From assembly GCA_963682025.1 (NCBI GenBank), contig OY821519.1:110983764-111047763 (forward strand): DNA of 64,000 nt. Reading direction: 5' to 3'. Position numbers and translations under genes: made by a program. The notes under the pieces were generated by a model, which saw only the letters and a program-made list of their open reading frames with translations, was not told the origin of the DNA and made no database searches. The first letter of the stretch is position 1; each line of letters starts with the position of its first letter. Source of the DNA: Cordilura impudica. Taxonomy: Eukaryota; Arthropoda; Insecta; Diptera; Scathophagidae. Of the stretch, positions 42,125-54,428 are shown piece after piece.

Positions 42125-43891
42125 ATTTTTGGTTCTCTTGTATTTTTTGAAAAATACTTCATTCATCGTGCCGAATATAATATTCTTAACAATTATTTAT
42201 ACAAAAACTATCTAAACAAAATGAAGGAAGATTTCAATCGTGATCCCAAAGCATTTTACAACTTTGTTAATTCAAAAAGAAAAACTACTGGTTATCCATC
42301 TGTAATGAAATTTAACGATATCGAATCTAGTGATGATACTATAATAAGTAACATGTTTGCAGACTTTTTTGCTAGTACATAGTCTGTTGCTCAATATTGT
42401 TCCAACAGCTATTCATATCTAATAAACACAAATCAAGCTATATCTTTTCCTAATTGATAAGGCAGAACTTGTTAATAGCCTGAAGAAACTTAGAGTTTCA
42501 TTTACTCATGGACCTAATGGAGTACCTAGTTCTATACTCAATTATTGTGGTACTTCCTTGGCAACACCATTGACTCTGTTGTTTAATGTGTCAATAAAAA
42601 ACGGTTATTTTCCAAAATTTTGGAGAGCTTCTTACATCATTCCGTTATTTAAATCTGGAAATAGATCGGATGTTTCTAATTACCGTGGTATTGCTAAACT
42701 TAGTGCAATCCCTAAGCTTTTCGAGAAATTTATTACAAATTTTTTGTGCTATCACTCATCGTCAATTTTGTCACCATTTCAACACGGATTTCGGAAAGGA
42801 TGCTCTACCCTTACAAATGTGCTTCATTTTACGACAATAATTAACGATGGTTTTGTCAAGAAAAAACAAACGGATGCAGTATACACCGATTTTAGTAAGG
42901 CTTTCGATAAAGCAAACCATAACTTTCTACTGATCAAATTGGATTTATTAGGTTTAACACCATTAAGCCTTAAATGGATAAAATCATATCTTTCTGAGAG
43001 AACACAACGTGTAATGTATAATAATATGTCATCTAAAGATATTATTGTGACTTCTGGTATTCCTCAAGGCAGCCATCTTGGACCAATTCTTTTCTCCCTT
43101 TTCATCAATGATCTTCCAAAAGTGATAAATTTTTGCAACGTTTTAATGTACGCTGATGATGTTAAAAATTTTTTTAAGTTACTGTCAACATAATAATCAT
43201 ATTCATCTTCAATCAGATCTCAACAATTTTTTTCGTGGTGTAACCGTAACCTAATGGAACTAAATTTGAAAAAATGTAAATGTATGCGTTTTTCTAGAAA
43301 GAATGTTTTTCCTGCTAACTACTTTTTGGGCGGATATCAGCTTGAACTTGTTGATACTTTTCTGGATTTAGGGATTCTACTTGATCCTAAATTAAATGTA
43401 TCTCACGTCACCATGACAGTTAATAAAGCTAGAGGTACACTCGCCTTTATTAGAAGATGGGCAAAAGAATTTATTGATCCTTACATAACCAAACAACTTT
43501 TTACATCTCCTGTAAGACCTATTTTAGAATATGGGTTAATAATATGGGATCCCTTCTATAACATTTATATTCAACGAATCGAGTCTGTACAAAACAATTT
43601 CTACTCTTTTGCTTACGTGGCTTACCTTGGAATTCTGCAATTAATCTACCTTCATACGTTGATCGACTTAAATTAATAAAATTACCTACTTTGGAAAGCT
43701 GTAGGACTATGCTAAAAGTAACATTTATGATCAACCTAATTAATGGTGAAATCTGTTTTGACTTTCTTGTCAATAATATAACTTTTAATGTTCCTCAACG
43801 AGTATCACGCCAATTCCAACCACTCTTTGTTAAATATTTTCAAACCAACTATGCTCTAGCTGATCCTTTTAGAAGAATTTGTTGTGTTTAT
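42125..43891 (+). pseudogene. LINE-B reverse transcriptase
   Basis: Partial frames give FWRASYIIPLFKSGNRSDVS, FQHGFRKGCSTLTNVLHFTT, VYTDFSKAFDKANHNFLL (catalytic Asp), TSGIPQGSHLGPILFSLFIN and VLMYADDVKNFF (YADD). After a break near 43190 come NLKKCKCMRFSRK and the thumb, then YGLIIWDPFYNIYIQRIESV. A final part ends near 43891 (FRRICCVY). At least four frameshifts or stops are present, including the premature stop before YADDVK is completed. Confidence 0.8.
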
Positions 43892-44132
43892 TGAATTAAT
43901 TAATTGAGTTTTCGTTGAGCACTGATGTAATTAAGCATAATATCATTATTTTTTGTTAAATTCCTAACTATTTGTTTTTATTTTAAAATAATTTAATTGT
44001 TTCAATATATGTACATATGTAATTATATCACTTATACAGGTCTGTAAGGATTTATTCCATTGAACTAATAAATAAATAAATAAATAAATATCACATACAC
44101 TCATACTTGCACATTTTGGTCAGCGCTTTAAC

Positions 44133-44265
44133 AAACTCACCAAAAGCCAGGCCTACGAGCAGTGTGGTTAAGAATCAGTTTTCATACCATACAGCTTTTA
44201 GTTCGTAATAATTTCAGAACATACAAGTCTGTCCAAACAAACAATCGTTATTTTTTAACTTTTTA
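44133..44265 (+). repeat. Second copy of the 30.5-kb repeat
   Basis: AGGCCTACGAGCAGTGTGGT, AAGAATCAGTTTTCATACCA and CTGTCCAAACAAACAATCGT match 30470-30590. It begins directly after the LINE-B tail. Confidence 0.65.
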
Positions 44266-44607
44266 ATATTTTTGCATTTACACTTCCAATTTCCACTATT
44301 CTCAGTTTCGTAAATTACATTTAAACATTTTGAATTATAATTTAAAAATTTTTATTATGCCGATCAGACACACAACATTTAATGTTATGTCTTCCTACGA
44401 TTTAATAATTGAAAACTTTTTGTTACTGTAATTTTTAGTATTATATATATCAAAAAGCAATAAATATATCTAATCTAATCTATATTTAAAAAATATATAT
44501 CATAATTTATTTTCCCGATACAAACTTACACACTGTGCGAATTGGAATAAGATCGGTCTTATGGTTTAGCCACCTATTAATATCAAACACACAAATTTTC
44601 ATTTTTA

Positions 44608-44828
44608 TATATCTGTGGTCACAAGCGATAACTGCATAAGTCGAAAATCATGCTTTCGGGAAAAATAACTTTTTACATAAATGTAAAAAGGTCAGTATGT
44701 TTTCATTAATACCTTTTGAAAAAACAGTGTTAGAGAAACATAAAACTTTTTTGAAGAATATGATAGCATACATAACTCAAATCACTCTTAAGTCGACTTA
44801 GGGGGCTATCGCTTGTGACCACATATAT
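44608..44828. mobile_element. 221-bp MITE with TGTGGTCACAAGCGATA ends
   Basis: ATATCTGTGGTCACAAGCGA at the left is mirrored by TCGCTTGTGACCACATATAT at the right. A second short inverted pair (AAGTCGA...TAAGTCGACTTA) lies inside. Non-coding. The outermost TATATCTGTGG is shared with the 25105-25880 element. Confidence 0.75.
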
Positions 44829-46211
44829 TATAGATCATCATAGAGTGCTAGTACTTTAGCACAGTGAGTTTAATGTGTCAGGTAGTCGGTTTTGTACGTT
44901 CCCATGCATGGCTTTTAATTTGTTGTTAAACTTGCTTGTTTGTTCAAACTATTGCGGTATATGAGTTCAACACACTTGAATTCGTATTTAATTTCATTTG
45001 CACTGCATAACATTACATTGTAAATGCTGTTGGCTTTATTTTTTTTTTAAATGTTTTGAATTAGATTAAATAAATGTTTATAAATCTAAAATCTTACCTT
45101 TCTTGGTTGAATACTTTAAGTAAAACTCTGAGCATTTTTTTTTAATAATTCATACATGCAATTTTTATTGTTTTTATTTAATTAGTTTTTGTTAATTTTT
45201 TTCTGTTTGGAGGACATTGAATTTTTTCATTATTGTTTTTAGCCATTTTTGTTAAATTAACATTGGGAAAACATTTATACATACGTACATACATAACTTA
45301 AAACAGAGATAGAAGATTTAAAAATTAGTTTTTGATTAACATTTTTGGGAAATATATAAATACAATACACAAATATTTTGATTTATTTAATTATAATAGT
45401 CGTATTTTTTAATAACTTGGTTTTATATTTTTCATACAAAAAAAATTTTTTTTTTGATTTAATTGTATAGACTAACCCAATTTTCGAAAAAATTAAATTT
45501 TTTAAAATATATATTTTTTAATATCAAAAAAAAAAAAATCTTGATATTATCCAATGGGTTTTCCATCTAGTGAAGTTTCAATTAAAAACATTTTGATTAA
45601 TTAAATTCAAGTTATTAGAAAATACAAATAACGCTTTTGTTAATTTTCAATTTAATATTTAATATTAAGTATTTTGTTTTAGATTTTTTTTTTTTTTTTT
45701 GTAAAACACATATTCTATTATAATACATATTATTTTCAGAAATATTTGTTTAATTTCTTTTTTCAATTTAATACTAACTAATTTTAATACTTTTCTTTCT
45801 CTTATCATGAAATAAATAGTTTTTTTTTTTCAATATACTTTACAATTTTATAATGCATTGTTATAGTTTTATATAATTTTCTTTTGGATTGACCCTATTT
45901 AAATCTATTCAATGATGAGCTTCAAATTATTAAATTCATTTTATTCATTTAGATTTTTTAAGTTTTGGTTTGTTTATACAGTTTTTATTGACTACTACAT
46001 TTAACTAATTATTATTAATGAACAAAAAAAAAATATGTTTTCTAATATAAATTAAAAATTCTTTCATAGAAGAGCGTAGTTAATTACTTTATAATCTATA
46101 CGTGCTAATTTGGTATGTTACTAAATACATTTGTAATATATTCTGTATATATGTATATTACATGATATTAACAACAAAGAACAGTAGCTACGTATATATT
46201 TACATTAGTAT
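44829..46211. other. Very AT-rich stretch, no gene seen
   Basis: About 1.4 kb of AT-rich sequence with many T and A runs. No open frame, repeat or motif could be supported. Confidence 0.5.
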
Positions 46212-46400
46212 ATTTATACCCAATAGCACTCGGAGTATATGTTGGTGTTAATGTTTGTAACTTGCAACAACATTTGACTCAACTTTTATTATACCAATTT
46301 AGTTTGAATCACTTTCTGGGTCGATTCAGCGGTGTCCGTCTGTCCATTTGCGTGCCCATGTAAACTTATTATCAAACAACAGTCCGCAGATATTAATCTG
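46212..46400 (-). repeat. INE-1-like repeat, partial copy 6
   Basis: ATACCCAATAGCACTCGGAG, CACTTTCTGGGTCGATTCAG and CGGTGTCCGTCTGTCCAT match the family in inverse orientation. It is cut off by the following Helitron-like copy. Confidence 0.55.
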
Positions 46401-46420
46401 AATTCCCTATTGATTCCAGT

Positions 46421-46874
46421 TTTATAATATTATAAGGCAATTTCTTGTGATCGATGTAAATTTGTCAGTTTTACCCCGACTTTGATCAAACATACCTCAT
46501 TTGAAAGGTATTTCTTTTAAGCTATCCACCAAATTTTTAGATTTTTAAATTCTTACACTTTTTTTGAGTAATGCTCATATAAAGTTGCTACTAACACATA
46601 CATAAAATTAGACAATGCTGTGCGTATGTTTATTAAATTTGTTAATATGTTTGCAAAACACCCTGTCCAGAATTGAAAAATAATTTTGGTCATAAACCAA
46701 TAACGACAAAAATTATTTTGGACATAAACCAATAATGACAATAAAAATTGTTGATTTGTGAATTGGCTAAAATTGATTAGCATACCTTTAGGGTCTTATA
46801 AAATAATTTATTAACTGAAAAAATTAAATTTCCCACAAATTGAACTCGAGTTTAGAGGACTGGGTACCGCTACT
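46421..46874 (+). mobile_element. Helitron-like copy (family A), diverged
   Basis: Contains GGCAATTTCTTGTGATCGAT, GAAAGGTATTTCTTTTAAGC, TTGCTACTAACACATACATA and GATTAGCATACCTTTAGGGT, and ends near GGGTACCGCTACTTAT. An internal duplication (ATTTTGG-CATAAACCAATAA) lies near 46680-46740. Its ends are mutated. Confidence 0.6.
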
Positions 46875-47000
46875 TATCATACAAAAAACTGCTCAAAATT
46901 GCAGCGCACTGTACAAGTAATTGTTGTGATGTCAATTTTTTAAACTGAACATATAAAAACATTAATTTCTTTTTAAATTCTTTACAAAATTCACATGTTA

Positions 47001-47348
47001 TCTGTAACATTAATAGGCTAGGCGATTTCTTCTGACTGATGTTTTGTTCTATCGTTTTATCCCGATTTTGACCAAACGTATATTATTTCAAAGGTATTTC
47101 ATTTTAGCCGTTTTGCAGATTTACAGATTTTAAAATTTTTTCCTTTGTTTTGAGTAAAATGCATTTTAAGTTGCTACTAACACATACATAAAATTATACA
47201 ATGCTATATGTGTGTTTACTAAATTTGTTAATGTGTTTGTAATTAAAATGTGTTTGTTTTTTTGGGTTGATTTGTGAATTGGCTATAATTGATTAGAATA
47301 ACATTTCCTAAAATTTGCACTCGAATTTCGAGGGCTGGAATCTGCTAG
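47001..47348 (+). mobile_element. Helitron-like copy (family A)
   Basis: Starts TCTGTAACATTAATAGGCTA after an A and ends CGAGGGCTGGAATCTGCTAG before a T. It is 348 bp, with the standard internal family A words. Confidence 0.75.
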
Positions 47349-47718
47349 TATGAGTAAATATGCGATCCCTAACCACTACTAATAAATACAGCAAAAATTT
47401 ATTTGACTGTATGACCTTAAAAAAAGGAAATAATGTGTATTTATTTGAAATAGTATTTTTTTTTTTCTTTAAATTTATTTAAATCAGCTGGAATAATGAA
47501 ACAGCTGAGCAAAAAATGTTAAAAAATGTACAACAATAATACGAATTTTAAATATGGTTACAAACATAATTGGTACAGTCCAAATAAGTCGCCAATATCC
47601 TTTTAATCTCATGACAAATAACGGATATATAAAATATAACATAGTATTGGTTCACCTACAAATTCAAATAAGCAGGTTCATAAGATCGAAGTTGTTTGTG
47701 AGGAACATTTATACATAC
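47349..47718. other. Spacer, no gene seen
   Basis: AT-rich, no recognised feature. Confidence 0.4.
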
Positions 47719-47880
47719 TAGTATAGCACCCGATATTCGAGGGCAAATTCTAGGAAATATTATTTTTTCATTCAATTTTTGTCTTCCAATGTTTTTTAAT
47801 CTATATACATATATAAAAAATTTATGAATATATAAATGAGCCTTAAGGTATGTTAATCAATTTTAGCAATTTACAATTCA
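47719..47880 (-). mobile_element. Helitron-like fragment (family A, 3' end)
   Basis: On the minus strand it ends ...GAATTTGCCCTCGAATATCG then CTAG. Only the terminal 160 bp or so are present, including the diverged AAGGTATGTTAATCAATTTT segment. Confidence 0.6.
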
Positions 47881-47945
47881 AAACAGAGCGTCTGATATAT
47901 AATTTAAATCATTCGCATTAAGAGAGTGTAACGAATTATTATAAA

Positions 47946-48305
47946 CTAGCAGATTCCAGCGCTCGCAATTCGAGTGCAATTTCTAGGCAGCTTTATTTTT
48001 CAACTTAGCCAATTCACAAGCCAACACTTTTTTGGTTTATTATTATTGTGAATGAAGAAAACAAACTCATTAACAAATTTAATAAACACACGCATAACAT
48101 ATGCATAATTTTATGTATGTGTTAGTAGCAACTTTAAATGCAATTTGCTCAAAACAAAAAAAAATAAAAAATATAAAAATCTGTAAATCTGGTGAACAGC
48201 TAAAAAGAAATACCTTTAAAATAATATACGGCTGGTCAAAATCGGGATAAAACAGTAGAACAAACATCGGTAACAAGAAATAGCCTCGCCTATTATTATT
48301 ATAGA
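47946..48305 (-). mobile_element. Helitron-like copy (family A), complete
   Basis: Minus-strand start TCTATAATAATAATAGGCGA at 48305 (next plus base T) and end GCGAGCGCTGGAATCTGCTAG at 47946 (previous base A). The 360-bp body includes AACCAAAAAAGTGTTGGCTT, the segment interrupted in the nested copy at 26 kb. Confidence 0.8.
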
Positions 48306-48813
48306 TATTTTATTTTATTTAATTTAATATATTTTTGAGACAGATAAAACATAAATTTTATCATTCTCAGCTTCTCCTCTATACGAGCTATAACTATGCC
48401 AATTTTCACACTCCTCCATGCCCGCATATTGCTTAAAAAGGGAACTAAAAATTTACCTTCACGTATTAATATATAGATTTCTCCAAAGGCCGTTGGAATC
48501 AATTTTGTAATGAATTATATTAAGAAAAAAAATTTTTTTTCTACTTTTCAAAGACAAAAAAAATGAAAGATTTAGATTTTGGTTTTTAAAAGTAAGTTAT
48601 TCATTCACTTGGGGTTAGGAAAATTATTTAAATTATCTTGTAGGCCAAAGGAAAGCCCCTTGCTTACTTCGCTTCAAGCGAAAACGTTTGTTATGGTCAA
48701 AGGCAAAACTTTCTTGGATACAAAGAAAAAGGCGACGAATCCAATTCTGATGTATGCGCCAGTGGAGCCAGAAAAAGCTAAAAGTATGGAGGCGTATAAG
48801 AAAGAATGCTTAA

Positions 48814-50318
48814 CCCTTTCGGTACAAGTGGGTAATATATGTTCCAACCAATTTTAAACATTACAAAAGGTGCTATTTTCACATTCTCTAGTTTCAAAAT
48901 GTACCATGTCGTCTCTTTGAAAAAATCTTAGTAAAGACCTGCTCAGTTCATGGCTTTCATTAGTAGAGGCGGATGTCAACCGAATTATTAAAATTTTATT
49001 CACATGTTTTGTAGAATTTTGGAACAATAAAACAAATATAAATAATGAATTTAAACTTAATAAAGGTCGGTATGACTACATTCGGTTTGGAGCTGGTAAA
49101 AACATATTACTTTTTATTGTAATTTTTATAAAAAAATGTTTAGGGGTGGTCAATATATGTACCACTAGTCTTGATTGGTGGTACAGATTTGTACGAGTAA
49201 GCTACTGGGTTATAAAAAATCGTTTACTGATTTTTCGTAGATTTGAGAAAAATTATGAATCCTAGAAATATTCGGAAGTTGTTGGAGGATGTAGATGAAA
49301 GCTATATTCTAAAAAAATGTTTGCTTCAAGTAAAATTTGATCAGATGAGGAAATCGAAGATGAAGAAACCGTAGAACTAGTTGAAGATATATCTACTAGC
49401 CGGCAATCAACTGACATAAATTAAATTTGGAATATTCCAGAAGAATTTTTTGTTCCTAAAAGATGTACATCCTACCCCCGTATATGTAAAATATCTGCAC
49501 ATATAACGCACACATCAAGTATTAATGACATTTATCATAAGCTTCTGCCGAAATCGGTTTACATGTATATAGCTCTATATTACAAATGAATGCATTAAAT
49601 AGACCAAACGGCTCAACCTGGAAATAAGAAAGTAAAAAAATAAATTCAGGTACCAGGTCCCGATCAAATAAAATTCTATCGCGGATAAATAGGAGGAGTC
49701 AATCTGGCAGATAATACGGCTGGGCTTTGCAAATTTGATCGTAAATCGGATATATGATGGAAAAATTATTTTATCGTTGGATAATGATGGCAGATGGACA
49801 ATCTACAATGATAAGAATATAAACAAGATACATTTGAGGTATTTGCTGGAGACATTGACCGAACCGTAATCAAAGAAGTCTTAAAAACTACACCTGTAAT
49901 AAGATCACATAGACCAGGTCCTGTACCTAAACCCATAAAATCGATTCATTTTCATATTCAAGGTGATACAAGACGAGACAAGACTAAGTGAAAAATTCCA
50001 TGGAAATTTTATACTTTTGACCAAATAATTTAACATATTGTTAACTTTTACTGTTGCCCTTTGTATTACTCTGCATTAATTGCAAAATATCTTTTATGAA
50101 CTAAATAAATAAATTTCTTTATTTGATTTTTTATTCAAATTGTTATTTTTTCTTCATTTGTCGTAGGTATGTTCTATTGTACGGTTGGTACACTTTTGTA
50201 CCACTAAACATGACGGATGGTACAACGTTGTACAGATTTCCGCAATTGGAATATGTATAACGTATTAAAGACATAAATTACAATATAACATTGTAATTCG
50301 AAGGTCATACCGAAAGGG
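48814..50318 (+). mobile_element. piggyBac element at a TTAA site
   Basis: TTAA at 48810-48813 and 50319-50322 flank ends CCCTTTCGGTACAAGTGGG and, inverted, CCCTTTCGGTATGACC. Duplicated TTAA and CCCTTT-type ends are diagnostic of piggyBac. Coding remnants are VPGPDQIKFYRG, IGGVNLADN and LCKFDRKSDI-WKNYF at about 49650-49770, plus an acidic N-terminal trace from about 49255. At 1.5 kb it is internally deleted and full of stops. Confidence 0.85.
49255..49985 (+). pseudogene. piggyBac transposase remnant
   Basis: Fragmented frames start MNPRNIRKLLEDVDESYILK. The C-terminal DDE-domain part GGVNLADN...DRKSDI-WKNYF aligns by eye with the GGVDxxD...W segment of piggyBac transposases, which includes a catalytic Asp. 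Many stops; no activity possible. Confidence 0.7.
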
Positions 50319-50672
50319 TTAAAGCACAGCATTAAGTTTCCCGCTAGCCTTATGGTGTGGGACTGCATGTTATCAAAGGGTGCATGCAGCTTCACTAAAT
50401 TAATAGAACTGGTGAATGTCTATTCTAACATGTTGGCATATCTTCCCATACAGTAAAAAAAAGAAATGGAACTGGTGTTCTGTATTCGGCATCATCCAGC
50501 TCAGACTTCAACAATTGAAAACCTGTGGGCTCTCATGGAAACAAATTTGTGAAATGACCCACAACGTACTTTTAGCAGCTTAGCTCCTAAAGAGTACAAA
50601 AAATTTATAAATACAATGCTTAAGCGATCAGAAGCTGTTTCAAAAAGCAAATGTGGCGTTACACAGTTTTAA

Positions 50673-51659
50673 ACTAAAAAAATTTCCACAGCACGAATTT
50701 ATAGTGGCCAAATTATTTGTATAAAATAATTTAAACTGTCGGTTAATGCGAATTTTTTAAAAATCTGTGCCGTAATATCTTCACATATTTTTGTGAATTT
50801 AACGGAAATAAACCATCCTTTCAGAAAAGTACAAAACTTGAGATGTAATCGATATAATTTCGTAAAATGTGCAGTCTATAATGTAGCATTGTCAAAAAAA
50901 AAAAATCCTTAGTATACGACTTAATAATAGTTAGGGCTTATATATGCGGGTTAACTTGAGCCTTGCGTTAAACTTTTCTGTTGCAAAATATATAAAATTT
51001 CAAACATTCTTATAAGGAAACTAACGAAAATCTATTTTCAGAGAATTTAACAAAAAATGAATTATATGTACTCAGTTTAACTGAAAACCTCGTGTTAAAA
51101 GTTAGATCAATGAAATATTTGGATTGGAAATGATCAACGGCTAAATACAACAAGACAAATTATCGATAGACTGATTCTGAAATAATAATATTTCTGTATT
51201 AGATTGGCCACCAATATTATTTGAAATTAAAAGAAATTCGTTCTGTTATTGAGCTTGATATCCAAAACCACATAATGTTAACCAAAAAGGATATAGAAAG
51301 AGTCATAAAGATAGCTGGTTCAAAATAAACATAAATGAGTTTCTAAAACAATTAAGATTACAAATATTATCAAATAAGTTATAAAAACTAAGAGTGGAAA
51401 TATTTAATTTTATATTTTCGCCATTTTTTCGTTAAGTAAACAAACTTATTGCAACTAATTCATATATTTGGTGAATGATTCTATGATAAACACATCCATA
51501 AACGCGATATCTGATATTAAGTATGAAGCATTTGAATTCACTGATTAAATAATGGGGCAACAATACTGTTCCCCAACTGAAAAATATGTAAATAACAAAT
51601 GCAGCCCAAACGTTAAAGATCGAAATACTCAAATTTAAACAAATCAACTTTAATAATTT
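50673..51659. other. Spacer, no gene identified
   Basis: AT-rich with broken frames. The piece 51180-51450 might be a decayed LINE ORF1 or endonuclease belonging to the following Jockey relic, but no motif supports this. Confidence 0.35.
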
Positions 51660-51965
51660 AACATATGACAGTAATTAAAAGTTATTCGCTTTGGAAAGCC
51701 GCACAAAAATTAAGCAACTCGACTATTTATGAATCTTCCATCTTATGCAAATGGAAAAAAAAAAACATTTCTAACAAATTTAATAGTTTTGCAGCACATT
51801 TAAATACAGTACTTGGAAAAAGAGACTGATAAAAATAACTTCAATTTGAACAAAAACTTTGTCAGTGAATCTAGTGCAAGCACTGAGGGGAAGTAAGGTT
51901 ATTAAAGTTAAAAAATCTCTTGGCTATGATCTTGTTAGCGCTGAACTGCGTAAATATTTACCTTA

Positions 51966-53145
51966 TAATTATTATTATTCTTTTAAGTTCTTAAGTGGAA
52001 CTTAGGGCTTCTACAAATGAATTCCATTGAATTATGTTTAAGGCTATAATTTTAATTTCACTAATTGTTTTTCCTGCTAGTCTAAGCTCTTTGTCAAGTT
52101 GTCGCCTCCAGATGCTTTTTGGACATCTTCTGCCCCTGCTTATTTAGTGCTATGCGAGCTATGTCGTCTGAAGGTTTGCTGACAGTGTGTCCGAGCCAAT
52201 TATAGCGGCGCCTTTGGATTTCGTCGGCAATGGATGCTTGCCTTGTTATATACCAAAGCTCGGTGTTTCTGATGGTACGTGGCCTGAATATTCGGGAGGA
52301 GAGGTTCCATGACTCGCTACCATACAGAAGGACACTTTTTACGTTGCCATTGAATGTCTTCACTATGGTGCCGACCGACATATTTGACGTTTTCCAAAAA
52401 CTTTTTTGGGTCGCAAAAGCCGCCTGCCAGCGGTGGCAGGCGGATGTTATACTGCTCAAGTAGCAAAGGCTCCCAACGGTTTCAATTGGCTCGTTCCCTA
52501 GTTTGAACATAGTTGGGTTAGATGCGTTTATGCGTAGTGCCTTTGTTTATTGAGACATTTATTGAGAGGCCTACATGGGAAGTGGCGAGCAAGCAGATGT
52601 CATCTGCGTAATCTAAATCACTTATTTTACCCTGGATACCGAAGGAGATTGCGTCTTGACTCGTGTTTGCTTGTCTCATTATGACGTCCAGGATAATGTT
52701 GAAAAGTAAAGGGGGAGAGTATGCATCCTTGTCTTATGCCTTTTTTGACTCAAATGCGGTTGCTTACTTGGCCTTCATGTAAGATTGAGCTGTAAGCGTG
52801 CTGATACAAGTTGCCTAAGAGGCTGATAATTTTCCTGGGGATTCCTTTGCACTCTAAGGCTTTCATGATTGCTTCGTGATGAATAGTATCGCAAGCTCAT
52901 TTTAAATCAATGAAGACCAAGTAGAGGCTTGATCATATTTCCACAGATTGTTCGACGATAATGCGGAGGGAGTTTATATGATTGGTGCAGCTCTGTTTGG
53001 TCTAAAACTTAATTTTTGTTTCGTAAGTCGTCGTCAATGCACGTTGCTATGCGCTGGTGAATTACCTTATAAAGGATCAGCATATTTACCTAATGCTACA
53101 TTTAAAATACAATACGTGCCCAATTGCTAAGAACTAGCTGATGTT
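51966..53145 (-). pseudogene. RTE-like LINE fragment inserted in the Jockey relic
   Basis: Minus-strand frames read LVFIDLK-ACDTIHHEAIMKA, GIPRKIISLLGNLYQHAYSS, KKGIRQGCILSPF and ISDLDYADDICLLA (YADD). They continue as a 138-codon frame (52510-52094) with MFKLGNEPIETVGSLCYLSS, NVKSVLLYGSESWN and YNWLGHTVSKPSDDIARIAL. The order matches the RTE-type reverse transcriptase. A short ATT/AAT run at 51966-51982 fits an RTE 3' tail. Frameshifts and stops abound. Confidence 0.7.
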
Positions 53146-53563
53146 AAGAACGTTAGATCCTAGCGACCCATATGACTGCTACCACTTACAGGAAAACTAT
53201 TTGAAAAGATTATCAATTTTTGATCGAATAAGTGAATTAAGGAGATTGGCATCAAATCATTAATTTGGCTTTTGCAAAAGCCACACAATAATTTAACAAA
53301 ACAACAGAGTTACGCACTCTATAGAAATTGCGTGTGAGAATGAACAAGTATGCTCTGCAGTAATCTTAAATATATCACAGGAATTTGATGGAGTTTATCA
53401 CTTGAGATCAATTTACAAACTTAAAACGCTTTATCCAACAAAAAAAATATTGTAAAATATTGTATAGGTATTACTGACAGATACTACAGAGTAAAACATG
53501 AAAACCAATATTCTGAGTTATATCAAATAACATCCAGAGTTCCGCAAGATATCATCCTGGGAC

Positions 53564-54428
53564 GGCTATAGGAAATATCGCCAAATCAAAAGTCGCCCCA
53601 CACAAAATTCACCCAAATGAGAACATGTGAAATGACCCAACTTTGTGGGCTATTTTCTGAATTTTTTTCTTTGGCTCAGTTTTCGTTTTTAAATGGAAAA
53701 TTTTAACAAAAATCGAAGTCCTTTCATTATATAATTTTACGAGCTATTTTTATACATTGAAAAATTAACTTATATCTATAATATTAATAGGCAAGGCGAT
53801 TTCTTGTGACCGATGTAAGTTTCATACTTTTACCCCGATTTTGACAAAAATCTTATCGTTTGAAAGGTATTTCTTTTTGGCTGTTACGCAGATTTACAAT
53901 TTTCACCGTCTCGAATATTTTTTTTGAGTTATGATTGTTTAAAGTTGCTACTAACACATACACAAAATTATACAATGCTATGTGTGTGCTTATTAAATTT
54001 GTTAATGTTTAATGTGTTTGTGTTAATCTGTTGAGTTTGTTTTCTTCATTTAAAATGAGTTGAATTGTGAAGCATACCTTTAAGGTCTGTATTACATGAA
54101 AAAAAAAAAATTTTCTAGAATTTGCACTCGAATTTCGATCGCTGGAATCTGCTAGTATAAATTAATATTTTATTTTGCGTAATTTTAATTGGCTTTTGAG
54201 TGAATTTTCATTTGGATTAAATTTACTAATTTTCGTGCGTTTCTGTAACATTTTTCAATTTTCATTTGGGCAACATTTTATTATTATTAACGATATTTTA
54301 TTTTCTTTTGCCATTTTTATATTTTTTGTGCAAAATTAGATATTTTTTATTGGATTTGTTAATTTTTTTTGGTTAATTTTTTAAATCTCTTTTTTGCAAT
54401 TTTTCATTTGGCAATATTTCCTAGAGCC
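53564..54428. mobile_element. Foldback element with GGCTCTAGGAAATATYGCC ends, copy 1
   Basis: GGCTATAGGAAATATCGCC at the left is mirrored by GGCAATATTTCCTAGAGCC at the right. The body is low-complexity with GACCCAA and GGGCTATTTTCTG words shared with copy 2. It interrupts the Jockey relic and is itself interrupted by a Helitron-like copy. No gene. Confidence 0.65.
53776..54155 (+). mobile_element. Helitron-like copy (family A) inside the foldback element
   Basis: Starts TCTATAATATTAATAGGCAA after an A and ends CGATCGCTGGAATCTGCTAG before a T. 380 bp with the standard family A interior. Confidence 0.8.

Larger units (their letters stand above)
41270..44092 (+). mobile_element. LINE-B non-LTR retrotransposon
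   Basis: Endonuclease, linker and reverse transcriptase remnants follow in order and end with an AATAAATAAATAAATAAAT tail at about 44068-44092. The 5' end starts within the endonuclease, so it is truncated. It belongs broadly to the Jockey/CR1-like LINEs; the exact clade is not determined. Confidence 0.75.
48579..50672 (+). pseudogene. Tc1-like transposase, split by a piggyBac insertion
   Basis: Upstream part: CRPKESPLLTSLQAKTFVMV, MYAPVEPEKAKSMEAYKKEC. Skipping 48814-50318 and one TTAA, the frame continues LKHSIKFPASLMVWDCMLSK and GACSFTKLIELVN, and later IENLWALME, a Tc1 signature (SVMVWG... and P-IENLW). It ends GVTQF at about 50672. The N-terminal DNA-binding half is missing and there are stops near 50456 and 50552. 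Bases 48306-48578 upstream are AT-rich spacer. Confidence 0.7.

Noticed and set aside
53564..54428. Target duplication for the foldback copy 1
   Set aside because: The bases outside the ends (CTGGGAC and TCCTCCTC) do not match at any length I could check.
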